A stretch of 64,000 nucleotides of DNA, from contig CM066912.1 in assembly GCA_033964015.1 (NCBI GenBank), positions 19,207,073-19,271,072 of the forward strand, given 5' to 3'. The notes under the pieces were generated by a model, which worked only from the letters and a program-made list of their open reading frames with translations, ran no database searches and was not told the DNA's origin. Made by a program: the position numbers and the translations under genes. Of this stretch, positions 1 through 11,172 are shown piece after piece (position 1 is the first letter of the stretch; each line of letters starts with the position of its first letter). The stretch is from Scolanthus callimorphus (lineage: Eukaryota; Cnidaria; Anthozoa; Actiniaria; Edwardsiidae).

Positions 1-605
1 AGTGGGCCATATCTCAGTCGTGTTGCAACCGATTTGCCTCATCTTTGGTGTGTAGCTTTCATTTGATATGCCCTTTCAAAACTGAAGGACAAATATTGGG
101 ACCAGTCAATATTTATCTAGAGGGGGGGATTTTCTAGTGAAAGGTGAAATTCTTGTCAAAGCCCCCCTACCATTTGAAAAAATTTGTAGATGACCCCCCT
201 CTATACTACAATTTTAAACAATGACCCCCCTCCCCCAAAAAATGATACAGGAAAGAACAGAAACTACCTAATAAAGTACAAAATCATAAATATTCTTGAC
301 TGTTGTCTGATTCTGGACATTTTTTTGGCAGTTTAGCACTAAACAAACAATATTATTTCAGCCTTTCTTCAAGGTATTGTTTTAATGTGAATACTTCATG
401 ATATAGCAGTATTGCAGTTGTAAATAAGTTGCATTTAAACAGTCCTGGTATTATACAAGGAAGCCTGCAAGCCATCTTGCCTATGGGGTTGAACCATATC
501 CACCTCAAACAAATTATCGAAAAACTAACTTGCTACATAAAATGTTTCTGTTGTGTTCAAAAAATATATATTTATTCTTAGAATTATATTTGTTATGTGG
601 AACTA
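1..605. other. Non-coding flank, poly-C rich repeat relic
   Basis: No open reading frame of note is present. Several short C runs (around 165-240) alternate with A-rich stretches, and this resembles the poly-C MITE relics seen again near 6000 and 39.7 kb. The last five bases before the LTR (CTAAC, 606-610) are the left target-site duplication of the neighbouring Gypsy element. Confidence 0.5.
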
Positions 606-610
606 CTAAC

Positions 611-764
611 TGTAGAGATCACATGACCTTTAAGACCACGTGATTATTATAATTAACATAGAGCACATGGTGATTCAGAATTAAACGAGTATCTATGAGT
701 ACACACGTATCTGTAGTCTTCGCTGAGTGTCTTTCTAGTATTGAGACCCAAGCGGGCCACTACA
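611..764 (+). repeat. 5' LTR of the Gypsy element
   Basis: A 154-bp direct repeat that starts TGTAG and ends CTACA, giving perfect short inverted termini. The same sequence recurs at 5245-5398 and 5618-5771. The G at 713 and the A at 744 distinguish this copy from both downstream copies. Confidence 0.93.
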
Positions 765-765
765 T

Positions 766-778
766 TGGCGACGAGGAT
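766..778 (+). promoter_or_regulatory. Primer-binding site, tRNA-Ser type
   Basis: The 13 bases TGGCGACGAGGAT lie one base after the LTR and start with TGG, the complement of a tRNA CCA end. They are complementary to the 3' end of animal tRNA-Ser(GCU), whose acceptor stem ends CCTCGTCG plus CCA as I recall it. This site would prime minus-strand cDNA synthesis. Confidence 0.75.
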
Positions 779-829
779 AACTACTAGCAAAGAAGAAATC
801 CAGCAGAAGAGTCAAAAAGCGTTTGCAAG

Positions 830-2044
830 ATGACAAACGACACAGAAGCGACAACCTCGGGCGCTACAAGTACCACGAGCGCGCCGGCAAACATCACCGT
901 CGTAAATCGACAGCTAAACATCAAACCATTCCTGATCTCAGGCGATACAAATGACACAGGAGTGCGCTGGGATAAATGGAAAAAGGATATTGAGCGACAA
1001 TTCAGATTCTTTGGCCTCACGGATCCACAAGTCAAGAAAGATGGCTTGATCACCTATGGCGGCTCTCAAATCGCCGACCTCGAGGACTCGCTCCCAGACT
1101 TAACCGCCGAACCGGGAGAAGATGATTATAGAACACTAATCCGAAAATTAGACAAGAATTTCCTTCCAAGGAAGAATAAAGACTACGCAAGATTTCAATT
1201 CGGGAACTTGGCGCAGGCCGATAGCGAAAGTATGGCTACTTATTACACACGCATCAGAGAAATAGCGAAGAAATGCGAATTTGCCGACGAGAGCGAAGCA
1301 ATCCGCGATCATTTGATCAAAACGATGACGAACGGACGACTAAGAGTTAAGACTATCAGAAATAACTGGACATTGACGCAAATTCTAGACGAAGCGGCGA
1401 TAGACGAAGAAGCCAACGCGCAAGCGACAGAGATCGAACGGAAACTACAAGCTGAATCAAGCACACAGAGGGTTAAGCAGATAATTCAGCGAGACCAGCG
1501 CGAGCCAGTCGAGTTGTGCGGCCGATGTGGAATCAAACACAGCAAAGGCAATTGCAAAGCTTATGGCGTAGAATGCCACAATTGCGGAAAAAGAAACCAC
1601 TATGCTCGCATGTGTAAGGGCGGAGAGAAGAAAAAGCATAGAAATAATTCGACTTCCAGACACGACGAAGACAACAACAAACGTGCGCCGAAAGCAAAAG
1701 CGGCAAGTCAGCACAAAGGACACCGACGCATCCGACACATTGAGCAAGAGACCGATGTTTCAGAAAGCGACTCGACCGATTCAGATGTTGATGAAGACAT
1801 CGAGCGAATTATCAGACACATGAACGTACACCGTACCCGAAAGACTCAAGAAAAGCCTGGGACTAACGTATGTTATGTATGGATCAACGGCACGAAGATG
1901 GCTATGGAACCGGATACGGGCGCTGACGCAAACATTATGGACGAGCAGCAATTCAATACGCTACAAAGGACAATACCGGACTTCGAAATTAGGAAGACAA
2001 AGATAAAGCTGAAGACATTGACAGACGATTTACCGGTTATTTGA
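830..2044 (+). pseudogene. gag: Gypsy Gag and start of protease (ends at in-frame TGA)
   Basis: This 404-residue open frame contains the capsid-like region, then two cysteine knuckles (about residues 229-262): an atypical C-x2-C-x3-H-x4-C followed by a canonical C-x2-C-x4-H-x4-C, both nucleic-acid binding. A basic and then acidic linker follows. The aspartic protease active site DTGA lies near residue 361. The frame stops at a TGA (2042-2044) inside the protease, but the same frame reopens immediately and runs into RT. The element therefore had one fused gag-pol frame that is now interrupted. The ATG at 830 lies about 65 bases after the LTR, as expected. Gag would form cytoplasmic particles that package the RNA. 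Confidence 0.9.
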
Positions 2045-3175
2045 GAGTGCAACGTTACAATTGAAAATGCAACCAGGAAAACGGAAGCTAAGATCGCTGT
2101 GATAGCAGGGAATATCGACTCTCTCCCGCTACTAGGACTAACAACACTAGAAGAACTCGGAATGATACAATTCGACGCGACCGGAAGTTTAAAGGAACCG
2201 AATCGTGACGTAACCAAGAATGTGTACAAAGTACTGACCGGAAGCAAAGACTTGGATGAGACTATCAAGAGGCATAGCAAATTATTTGACGGAATTGGCA
2301 GAGCAAAACGCGACGGGAACGACATCGAGATACACTTACCGACGAAAGAAAATGCGCAACCGGTAGCTCAGAAACCACGGAGAGTCCCATATCACCTTAT
2401 GGATCCACTAAAGAAACGGATGGACGAATTTGTCAACAAAGGGATAATGGAACAAGTTCCCGAACACGACTCAATTACATGGTGCTCACCTCTCGTAGTT
2501 CAACCAAAGCCCAAGAAACCAGACGACATTCGAGTAAGCTTGGACTTACGCGTACTCAACAAATCTATGGAACGAACAAGGCAGATCCAAGCACCGATTA
2601 CGGAAGACTTTAACGCGACGTTCAAAGACTGCACGGTGTTTAGTAAACTAGACATGAACCACGGCTATCATCAGTTTGTCCTGGACGAGGAATCGAGAAA
2701 ACTCATGACTTTTTCGAGCCCGTGGGGAAACTACAGATACACGAGATTAGCGTTCGGAGGGGTTAACAGCCAAGATCTATTTGATACAGAAATGAGCAAG
2801 ATACTTTCCGGAATACCCAAAGTACTAAACAACCGAGACGATATCATGGTCGGAGGAATCGACATGGAGGATCACAACAAAAATCTCGACACTTTACTGC
2901 AAAGGCTTGAGCAGCACAACCTTACTTTAAGGAGAGAGAAGTGTGAATTCGGTAAAAGTGAAATCGAATTCCACGGACACCTATTCACGGCGGAAGGATT
3001 AAAACCGAGCCCAGAGAAAGTAAAGGCGGTACGAAATTGTAACCCACCACAAACGAGGGAAGCGTTAATTTCATTTCTTCAAATGCTGGCATACCTTTCG
3101 AGATATATTTATACAGAATTTATCCAGCCGAAGCGAACCGCTGAGGAAACTCACCCACAAGGATGCACAGTTTGA
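2045..3175 (+). pseudogene. pol: Gypsy Pol: protease end and reverse transcriptase
   Basis: This continues in the same frame as Gag after the TGA. The protease C-terminus is followed by RT with the LDLR motif near 2535, the first catalytic Asp in the KLDMNHGYHQ block near 2640 and the DD pair in NRDDIMVGG near 2835. Family members normally have Y or F at the position before xDD. Here the residue is N, so the catalytic block looks altered. The frame runs off near 3110-3175, where a one-base shift moves the coding sense to the frame used by the RNase H segment. This copy cannot make a full Pol. Confidence 0.88.
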
Positions 3176-5057
3176 GTGGAACGACGAACAGCAGTGTGCC
3201 TTTGAGGACTTGAGGACAGCAATCACCACAGCACCAGTTCTCATTCCATACAAACCTGACCGAGATACACTAGTGATCTGCGATGGAAGTCCGACTGGAC
3301 TCGGAGGCGGTCTATTTCAGAGAACGGAACATGGCTTCCAACCCGTACACTTTGTTAGCCGAACACTGACAGATACGGAGAAACGCTATTCGCAGATTGA
3401 ACGCGAAGCCTTAGCAGCTGAATTTACAACAACCAGACTCAGTATGTATCTGCTTGGAGCACCACACTTTCAATTGGCGACAGATCACAAGCCACTGTTA
3501 CCACTACTAAACAACCTTACCGCTAAGCTACCACCGAGAATCGAGCGAATAGTAATGAAGATGCAGAACCTCGACTACACGGCTATTCACATTGCAGGGA
3601 AATCCAACATGACGGACTACCTATCAAGGCATCCACTACCTGAGACGGAAAGCACGAAACATGAGAAGTACATCAAGGCGACCATCAGGGCCGACCACGC
3701 AGTTGTCATGGATACCATACAACAAGCAACAGAGGATGATAGAGAACTGTGCAAGTTGAAAGAAGCTTTGGAGACTGGGAACTGGGATCTCAAGGATCCA
3801 GATCTCAAGCCGTACTATGACATACGAGGAGAACTGTATGTAGCGGAAGGCTTAGTACTCAGACTTGACAAGATTATACCACCAGAGAAACTAAGAGACA
3901 AGATTATTTCTATTGCACATACACAAGGGCACCTAGGAAAGTCAAAGACAAAAGAAATGATCAGGAAGAAATACTGGTTCCCAGGAATGAATATACGGAT
4001 TGACAACATAGTTAGCACTTGCTTTAGCTGTCAAGTAGCAACAAATACTTACCACACAGAACCGGCGAAAATGACCAAACTACCAGACCGACCATGGGAG
4101 TCAGTGGAAGTTGACTTTTGTGGACCATTTCCAAATGGACAATATGCTATGGTAACCACAGACCAATATTCAAGATACCCGGAAGTAGAATTTGTGACAT
4201 CCACAGCTATCACACCAGTCAGAAGAAAGTTGAAACGAGTATTTGCAACATACAGAGTACCGAGAGAAGTGCAGACTGACAATGGCCCACCCTTTAACTC
4301 TCACGAATTTGACAACTTTGCTGCAGAAATGGGATTTCGACATAAACCCATTACACCAAGACATCCAAAAGCACAAGGCCAAGTAGAGGGATTTAACAAG
4401 CTCATCAATAAAACCCTCACAATCGCAACTGAGGAAAAGATGAACATTCAAGAGGCAATCTATGACATGCTACAAGCATACAGAGACACACCTCACCCAG
4501 CGACAAAGGAAACACCCTATACACTGATGATGAACAGAGAAATTAGGACCAGACTTGAACAATTCAATCCAGAAATCCATCCCAAAGATACAGAGACTAG
4601 AAGGAACGATTCAAGCTACAAGGCTAAGATCAAGGAATACCACTACAAAAGGCATCAAGCATAGGAACATGAAATCATGGTAGGACAAGCTGTGATCATA
4701 AAAAGAGACAGAAAAACAAAAGCACAGACACCATACGAGCCACAGATCTATGTAACTACACATGTAAAAGGATCAACAATCTATGCAAGGAGGCTCAGTG
4801 ATGGCAAGACTATATGCAGAGATACATCTAAAGTCAAGGCACTAAAGACAAGAGAAAGAGTGGAAGAAACTGATGAGGAGAGAGAACACATACAAGTACA
4901 GATACCACCAACCTTCAATGCAAAACCACCAACAGATCAAACCAACGAAAACCCGAACACAGGAGACGCAAGACCAGAAGTAATCGCACCACGAAGATCT
5001 GGAAGGAGACATGTATCAGTGTTCGAAAGATCACTGAAAGACTTTCAAACAAGCTAA
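3176..5057 (+). pseudogene. pol: Gypsy Pol: RNase H and integrase
   Basis: From about 3180 the frame encodes RNase H, with the catalytic Asp in VICDGSPTG and the TDHKPLLPLL block. It then encodes integrase with an HHCC zinc finger (about 3916-4033) and the catalytic triad: D in VDFCGP near 4110, D in QTDNGPP near 4275 and E in GQVEGFNK near 4390. A TAG at 4662-4664 interrupts the frame. The same frame continues to 5057 with a basic C-terminal integrase tail. The spacing of the catalytic residues is normal, so apart from the stop the integrase looks intact. Confidence 0.9.
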
Positions 5058-5230
5058 ATATGGATATTGCACTATAGACGCAGAGAACAATTGAAAGCAA
5101 GATACTTTGCATGAGTATCGCAGAAAGAGACTGAACCATTAAGTTACTGTTAGCAATCATGAATGTATGTAAATAATATTTGATTTTCTCATTCCTACAG
5201 AATCAATATGTATATATTTTTATGATTAAC

Positions 5231-5244
5231 TGAAAGGGGAGGAA
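5231..5244 (+). promoter_or_regulatory. Polypurine tract
   Basis: A purine run, GAAAGGGGAGGAA, abuts the second LTR. It is repeated before the third LTR (about 5604-5617). It serves as the plus-strand primer in LTR elements. Confidence 0.8.
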
Positions 5245-5398
5245 TGTAGAGATCACATGACCTTTAAGACCACATGATTATTATAATTAACATAGAGCAC
5301 ATGGTGATTCAGAATTAAACGAGTATCTATGAGTACACACGTATCTATAGTCTTCGCTGAGTGTCTTTCTAGTATTGGGACCCAAGCGGGCCACTACA
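5245..5398 (+). repeat. Second (internal) LTR of the Gypsy element
   Basis: A 154-bp copy that starts TGTAG and ends CTACA. It is followed directly by a duplicate of the 3' untranslated region instead of genomic flank, so it lies inside the insertion. Confidence 0.93.
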
Positions 5399-5617
5399 GA
5401 TCACTGAAAGACTTTCAAACAAGCTAAATATGGATATTGCACTATAGACGCAGAGAACAATTGAAAGCAAGATACTTTGCATGAGTATCGCAGAAAGAGA
5501 CTGAACCATTAAGTTACTGTTAGCAATCATGAATGTATGTAAATATTATTTGATTTTCTCATTCCTACAGAATCAAGGTTATGTATATATTTTTATGATT
5601 AACTGAAAGGGGAGGAA
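5399..5617 (+). repeat. Duplicated 3' leader of the Gypsy element
   Basis: A copy of 5029-5244, including the last codons of pol, the 3' untranslated region and the polypurine tract. It differs by a 3-bp insertion near 5577. The junction falls on the trinucleotide AGA, shared by the LTR end and the copied segment. This fits microhomology-mediated or template-switch duplication. Confidence 0.88.
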
Positions 5618-5771
5618 TGTAGAGATCACATGACCTTTAAGACCACGTGATTATTATAATTAACATAGAGCACATGGTGATTCAGAATTAAACGAGTATC
5701 TATGAGTACACACGTATCTATAGTCTTCGCTGAGTGTCTTTCTAGTATTGGGACCCAAGCGGGCCACTACA
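5618..5771 (+). repeat. Third (terminal) LTR of the Gypsy element
   Basis: A 154-bp LTR followed by the target duplication CTAAC at 5772-5776. By eye it differs from the second LTR at one position and from the 5' LTR at two. Confidence 0.93.
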
Positions 5772-5776
5772 CTAAC

Positions 5777-6987
5777 TGAGAAACATTTATAAAGTATGAA
5801 GTTTCACAAGATTCAAGCAGTTAAACAGGAGATATGTTATGCCGGCATTGATTTCATAGACTAACTTACTGCCAGAGTTTTAAATTTCTTTATATTCCAT
5901 CTCATCTAACTAGTTTACCAAAACTTTAATCTCTTTCGATCCATAGAATCATTTATTGACAAACCATGCTAAACAACCATGACCGCCCCTTTCTTGTACC
6001 CTAAAATGCAAAGCCCCCCCCCTCTTTGCTACCGGTAATTTAAAATTGCCTTGACCCCACTACCTTTCCTCCCCCCTCCCATCTCTAGATAAATAATGAC
6101 AAGTCCCTAAATCAAAAATTTGTTTTTTTTTTGTGAGGTCATCACTTTAGCACTCTATATCATACATAAGCTATGTATAATACATAACCGATGCCAACCA
6201 TTGATTGATTGATATTTACTACTTACTAACCAATGGTGAGGTCATTACGGGAAATATCAAACCGAAGCTGAGGTTTGATATTTCCTGTAATGACCGAACG
6301 GCAGAGGTTAGTAAGTTGTTTATTATATGGCACTTTTCTCCAAACTTTTTACGAACCGGAAGTCGCCTCGTGCATTTTCCCGCAGAAGTAACTAAAAAAA
6401 CATGCGCCCGCGTCAACTCGCTCGAGTTCATTCAGTTGAGTCAAACTGATTTAGGTAGAAGAAACACTTGTGTGAAAACCATGCCAGATTTGCTCAAAAG
6501 TGATCAATCTCTTATGGATGTCAAAATACTCCGGAATCGATTCTTACAGATATTTTAGCGAACATGCTTCACTTGAACAATTTTAAACTTGAGCTTACAC
6601 TTTTAAGAAAAACAACTTTAGTTTCGCAAAAGCTGCACAACATGTTCTTCGAAAACTCATTTTGAGATCTACACTAAACAGGGTCAGCCAGAACTGGATT
6701 GAACAGCATTGATAATAACAGAAAATTGCAATGTTTATTTTAGCCAACTGCATATTCAGGAATTGTTTTTTTTGCAAAAGCGGATGTCAAGTAAGAATGA
6801 AATTTACTCCACGAGATGGAGAAAGAAATCAATGACTTCACTATCAGTTATCGTTAAGCACAAAGTTTGAACTCGCTTTCTGTTATTATTTTTAGCTTCC
6901 AAGTTTCTTGAACTGCTAATAAATTTTGAGTTTGTGTAGCTTTTACCTTTTGCTACTATTTTGGTGGCTCCCTCTAGTTTTCATTTT
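5777..6987. other. Non-coding, with poly-C relic and a long hairpin
   Basis: There is no credible gene here. C runs at 6007-6080 resemble the poly-C relic at the window start. The 117-codon open frame at 6205-6558 runs through a perfect-looking hairpin and is not supported as coding. Confidence 0.45.
6240..6295. repeat. 24-bp-arm hairpin
   Basis: Two 24-base arms (6240-6263 and 6272-6295) are reverse complements with one mismatch around an 8-base loop. Weaker pairing continues outward, with CTTACTAACC near 6222 facing GGTTAGTAAG near 6307. The symmetry suggests a fold-back or MITE remnant rather than a transcription terminator. Confidence 0.75.
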
Positions 6988-7781
6988 CAATTTATTTTGG
7001 GTGGACCTTTATTAGTGACCACAGGTTTCACGCATAGTGCGATCTTCAGACTAAATTATAATTCAGCTAGCTCTGATCTTTATAGTTGCAAGCATAAAAT
7101 TTGTTTTCATGCCTACATTTACATACTAATTCCGACCGCTTGTTTAAGAGGTCTTTTGATTGGCTAGTCAGAATGCTGTAGCTTCTCGATCAAGCATAGC
7201 TTGCATGTGGATGGCATGCCCGAGGATGCGCTAGCACGTCTTACAATGGACCATTGAATGTCAAAATTAGTGTTACTGTTCATAAGCTCCCACACATGTT
7301 TAGACAGTGCCGTGCTGTTTGAACCGTTCTTGCGCTTGAAGGATGATTTATGTATATAGTAGCGCGTCTTGAACGGGTGCTCTGTCATCCCTATGTATGC
7401 TTTGGCGCCTCCGGTTTGGTCTGTAATGGTGGCTTTATATACGACACCTGGTGTCAAGCAGACACCTCCCAAAGGGCAGTTGCTTTCCTCTTTGCAGTTG
7501 CAAGCGCGTTCCTTTTCATTTTTCCCCGCCCTCAGGACTTTGAGGTTGTGAGATTTTAGAATTATTCCCAAATTGGGCATACACAAGTAACTCACTTTTA
7601 TGTTGTTGCGGTTAAAGATCTTGTGCAGCTCGTTGCCTTTTGGGAAGTGCTTATCGATCAGCTTGAGGAATGACTTTGCTATGTTCGATTTTACATTGTG
7701 GCTAAATGGCAGGTTGAACCAGATTATTTTTCTTGTCCTGTTTCGTCTTCTTTGTTCCTGGCTGCGCCGGCATATGACCAT
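6988..7781 (-). mobile_element. Penelope-like element 3' end, copy A
   Basis: The minus strand carries the C-terminal GIY-YIG domain and its 3' untranslated tail down to 6988. The same sequence occurs in opposite orientation as copy B (about 7826-8348 plus 11173-11488). The two copies form a head-to-head palindrome around a spacer of about 60 bp (7770-7830). The upstream RT portion of the Penelope ORF is absent on both sides, so both are 5'-truncated. Confidence 0.82.
7164..7781 (-). pseudogene. Penelope-like GIY-YIG endonuclease domain, copy A
   Basis: An open frame of about 200 residues. It has a basic N-terminus, a region ending in a cysteine cluster (CNCKEESNCPLGGVC), then VVYKATI and AYIGMTEHPFKTRY, a GIY-YIG core typical of Penelope-like elements. 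It ends with LSKHVWEL and a CKLCL motif. In this family the domain nicks target DNA for target-primed reverse transcription, and it follows an RT domain that is missing here. The ATG is arbitrary because the frame starts at the palindrome junction. The domain itself is uninterrupted. It could only act in trans or as a fossil. Confidence 0.8.
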
Positions 7782-7825
7782 GCCCTACGATCCAGCGGCT
7801 TCAATGATAGGGTCCAGTATAACGA

Positions 7826-8348
7826 CCAACGACGCAGCCAGGAACGAAGAAGACGAAACAGGACAAGAAAAATAATCTGGTTCAACCCGCTGTTTAGCCA
7901 GAATGTAAAATTGAACATAGCGAGGTCATTCCTCAAGCTGATCGATAAGCACTTCCCAAAAGGCAACGAGCTGCACAAGATCTTTAACCGCAACAACATA
8001 AAAGTGAGTTACTTGTGTATGCCCAATTTGGGAAGAATTCTAAAATCTCACAACCTCAAAGTCCTGAGGGCGGGGAAAAATGAAAAGGAACGCGCTTGCA
8101 ACTGCAAAGAGGAAAGCAATTGCCCTTTGGGAGGTGTCTGCTTGACACCAGGTGTCGTATATAAAGCCACCATTACAGACCAAACCGGAGGCGCCAAAGC
8201 ATACATAGGGATGACAGAGCACCCGTTCAAGACGCGCTACTATACGCATAAATCATCCTTCAAGCGCGAGAATGGTTCAAACAGCACGCCACTATCTAAA
8301 CACGTGTGGGAGCTTAAGAACAGTAACACTAATTTTGACATTCAATGG
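7826..8348 (+). pseudogene. Penelope-like GIY-YIG domain, copy B, 5' part
   Basis: A near-identical inverted copy of the 7164-7781 frame, reading rightward with the same CNCKEESNCPLGGVC and GIY-YIG blocks. It is broken after the codons for NFDIQW by the inserted TIR element 8349-11172. The coding sense resumes at 11175 with the VRRAS to CKLCL tail ending in a stop near 11273. Joining the two sides removes exactly one duplicated GG, as checked against the intact copy A. Confidence 0.82.
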
Positions 8349-11172
8349 CCCGTACGAACGATGAGGCTATGCTGCATCGCTGCAGGAACGCTAATTTTGA
8401 CTGCGCATTGATTAGCCATTGATTATGCAGTGATCAGGCATTACTTGGGCAGACATCGAAAAAATTGCAACGCTGCACAAGATAACCTAGAGTTGCTTGC
8501 AGAGGAAGCATTTCTTGAGCATTGATAAGGCAACGCTGCAGAAAGCTGCGTTAACGCTGCTGTCAAAAATCATCTAGGTCGGGTCTCTTTTATGTGACTC
8601 GGATTCCTTTGCAGAGAAAGCATTGTACATGCATTGAAAAATCATCGCTGCCGATAACTGTGTAAACTCTGCCACTTTGTTTTATATGAAATGAGCACAA
8701 ATTCAAGAATTTGAATGTTAACCTTACCCGTAAAATTGAATATCCCTGAAGTTTTCGTGACAACCAAATAGAGCGTTTTGGTGTACACAAACCGCATTTT
8801 TTACAAGACACACTGAACACAAACTGCCGTGCCCAGAAGCCATTGAAATGATGACATTACTTCCAGATAAAAGGAATTCATGTTCCTGAAATCGGTCTTC
8901 ATGTGCACTTCAGTCCGCGCGCTATTATGGTTCTGTGGAAACGTTGAGCGACGATTGACACAGGCGAGATCAGTTTACTTTAACAATCTGTTAGGAGTAC
9001 GCAATGCACGATACTTCTCGCTTTATTTTTCTCTTACAAGCCAAAAAACGTTTTTCGGTGTTTGAGGTTGGTAGGCAATTAAAGCTCAATGTGTACTCCA
9101 TAAAGGTAATTCGAAAAGTTCTAGTGTTCTGGGTTTTATAACGTGCTGATGAATGATGGCTATTAACAAGTTATTGACGCGGTTATAGATAGGATTTCGC
9201 TGCCCAAGAATAATTCCCCGAGGATAAGAAAAACACGGCAAGAACATTCGCCTATTTAGAAAACAACAAAGACATCTTTTATCGGATTTCTTAGGTGGTG
9301 GAGTGCCCTATTTGTTGAGGGTTATTGCGGTGAATTTGTGTCCGTGTCTCCTAAATGCGAAACTCTCGTGAGAGATTTGACCGAAGATAAGAGATCACGA
9401 AAGCTAAAACTTTATCTCTGTAGTGGAAATGCTTTGAAACTTTACTGCAACCTTCTAAAGGAACTGTTACCTCTTATTGATAACATATATTTGGGTGGTA
9501 TCAAAGATCATTTTAAAAATATGATGCATGCTTTCTACAAAATCATTTGAGGAATTTTACGGGATCAGATAACTTACACAACAGTTGAATCTAATTGGCT
9601 AGCACAAGATTTGACTGACGGTAACTAATAGTTCTGCCCTATTGGACTTGCTGCATACTACCGTAGCTAGCGCTCGCGGGCCATTCAACGTTTTGAGACC
9701 AACCATCCGCTAGCGAGTCAACGGAAATGAACATGAATTTAACGTGATGCCTATGTCAAAATAACGAAATGATTTCAAAGAGAGAGGAACAGTGCAACGC
9801 TAGAAACGGAGGGGATCAGCTGTGGCAGACAAAAGTGGTCAAAATCGGAGGTAAGCGAGAGTACTAGTACGATTCAAAACTCACATTGTTCTTGTACATG
9901 TTTTGTTACAACACAAGCATTTTGCCGATATATCCGCTTACGAAATACTTTTTTTGTTACTAAAAGCTAAATCATTCATATTCATCGGCCTGAAGCTAAA
10001 ACAAATAGAAAGAAAGCGTTGCGTACAGTTCAATAATTTTCAAAATCTGTTCTTGATCTGGCGCACTGAACTAACGGTTTCGAATAGCTGTCAGTCAAGG
10101 GTGTGTGCTACGGCACTAGGACACATGTGACACTAAAGATGTGCCCGACATGTGCCCGAGCGGCTAAGTACTCGGAAACATCGTACACACTTTTGTCTCG
10201 GGACTCTTGTCTTTCGAAGAAACATTTCTTTGTGTCCCTGTTACAATATTTGCCGCGCGCAGCAATGTTTCTCGCTTGGCTAAACTGGGAAGCACGAAGG
10301 AAAGACATGTGCCCGGCTACAGTGTCATCTAAAATATTTAGAAATCAAGGGATATATGGGACAAGAGGATGGCTTTTGGTCTCTAATGTTTAACTTTTTT
10401 TGCAGAAATCAAGGCGGAGCTAATGAGATATACATGATTAAACTTATAGAAGCTCGTCGGAGAGAAAGCGAACCGAAAATGAGATGCAGCGGAACTCCCT
10501 AAAACTGGAAAGGAAACTCAAATGAAACCACGGAATCATTCTCAAGAGAAGGAAAATGGGCCAAAGACGAGAAAGCAATAGGAAACTTTACTTGACACTC
10601 AGGTGAAAACAAAACTGCAACATTTACTCAAGTATCAGCAGGATGTACCCCTCGACTGCGGGCAAATGCACCACGGCAAAGAGGCGACTTGAATGACTTG
10701 TTTATCGGCTTGGACACGCACTGTAAAAAGACTACGACACAGAGGCGACTTTAAGATCTTTGGTTAACGCAAATTTTCGTGGACAAGCACTGTAAGGGAT
10801 AAAACGCCCCGATATGCAGATATATAACGGTGTAAAGTGCGTGACGTTTGAGTAAACAGAGCTAGTGTGATAATTGATGTAGAAAAAGTGACGACTGATG
10901 TGCATGCTAAGAATTTAAGAACAATCTGTGTTGATGGCGCAGTGCTCACGCATCGATGCTGAGCACTGCGGCAGCAATGCTATGATTTTTAAACGGTTTT
11001 GTGTGGCTTTTTGTGCAGCGCTCAGCATTGCTCATGCATCAATTGCACAGTCATTTTTCGTAACTCGTGCAGTGCAGTGAAAGCATGGATGCTGCAGTGC
11101 TTATGCAGCGTTTAGTGCATTGCAAATTAGCGTTCCTGCAGCGATGCAGCATAGCCTCATCGTCCGTACGGG
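8349..11172. mobile_element. 2.8-kb non-autonomous TIR DNA transposon
   Basis: The ends are inverted repeats of about 50 bp (8349-8398 and 11123-11172) starting CCCGTACG and differing at one or two positions. The insertion sits in the Penelope-like copy B. Comparison with copy A shows the target duplication is GG (8347-8348 and 11173-11174). Both subterminal zones are crowded with short related words such as AACGCTGCA, GCATTGA and GCAGTGC, as seen in transposase-binding subterminal arrays. No transposase was recognised: the open frames at 9338-9550, 9903-10130 and 10103-10393 are short and match nothing I know. The superfamily is unassigned. Confidence 0.8.

Larger units (their letters stand above)
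611..5771 (+). mobile_element. Ty3/Gypsy LTR retrotransposon with three LTRs
   Basis: This is a complete insertion. The 5' LTR, primer-binding site, gag-pol coding region and polypurine tract appear in the standard order, followed by two LTRs instead of one. The outermost LTRs are flanked by the 5-bp direct repeat CTAAC (606-610 and 5772-5776), so the third LTR is the original 3' end. The middle LTR plus 3' leader arises from a tandem duplication of about 370 bp. The domain order protease, RT, RNase H, integrase identifies Ty3/Gypsy rather than Ty1/Copia. The LTRs differ from each other at only one to three of 154 positions by eye, so the insertion is recent. The coding region nevertheless has two in-frame stops and one frameshift. 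Confidence 0.93.

Noticed and set aside
6205..6558. 117-codon open frame
   Set aside because: It crosses both arms of the hairpin and has no recognisable domain.
7350..8249. Short frames opposite the GIY-YIG domain
   Set aside because: Antisense shadows of the two Penelope-like copies.
9338..10393. Possible transposase in the 2.8-kb TIR element
   Set aside because: Frames of 70-96 codons only, with no DDE, zinc finger or helix-turn-helix pattern seen.
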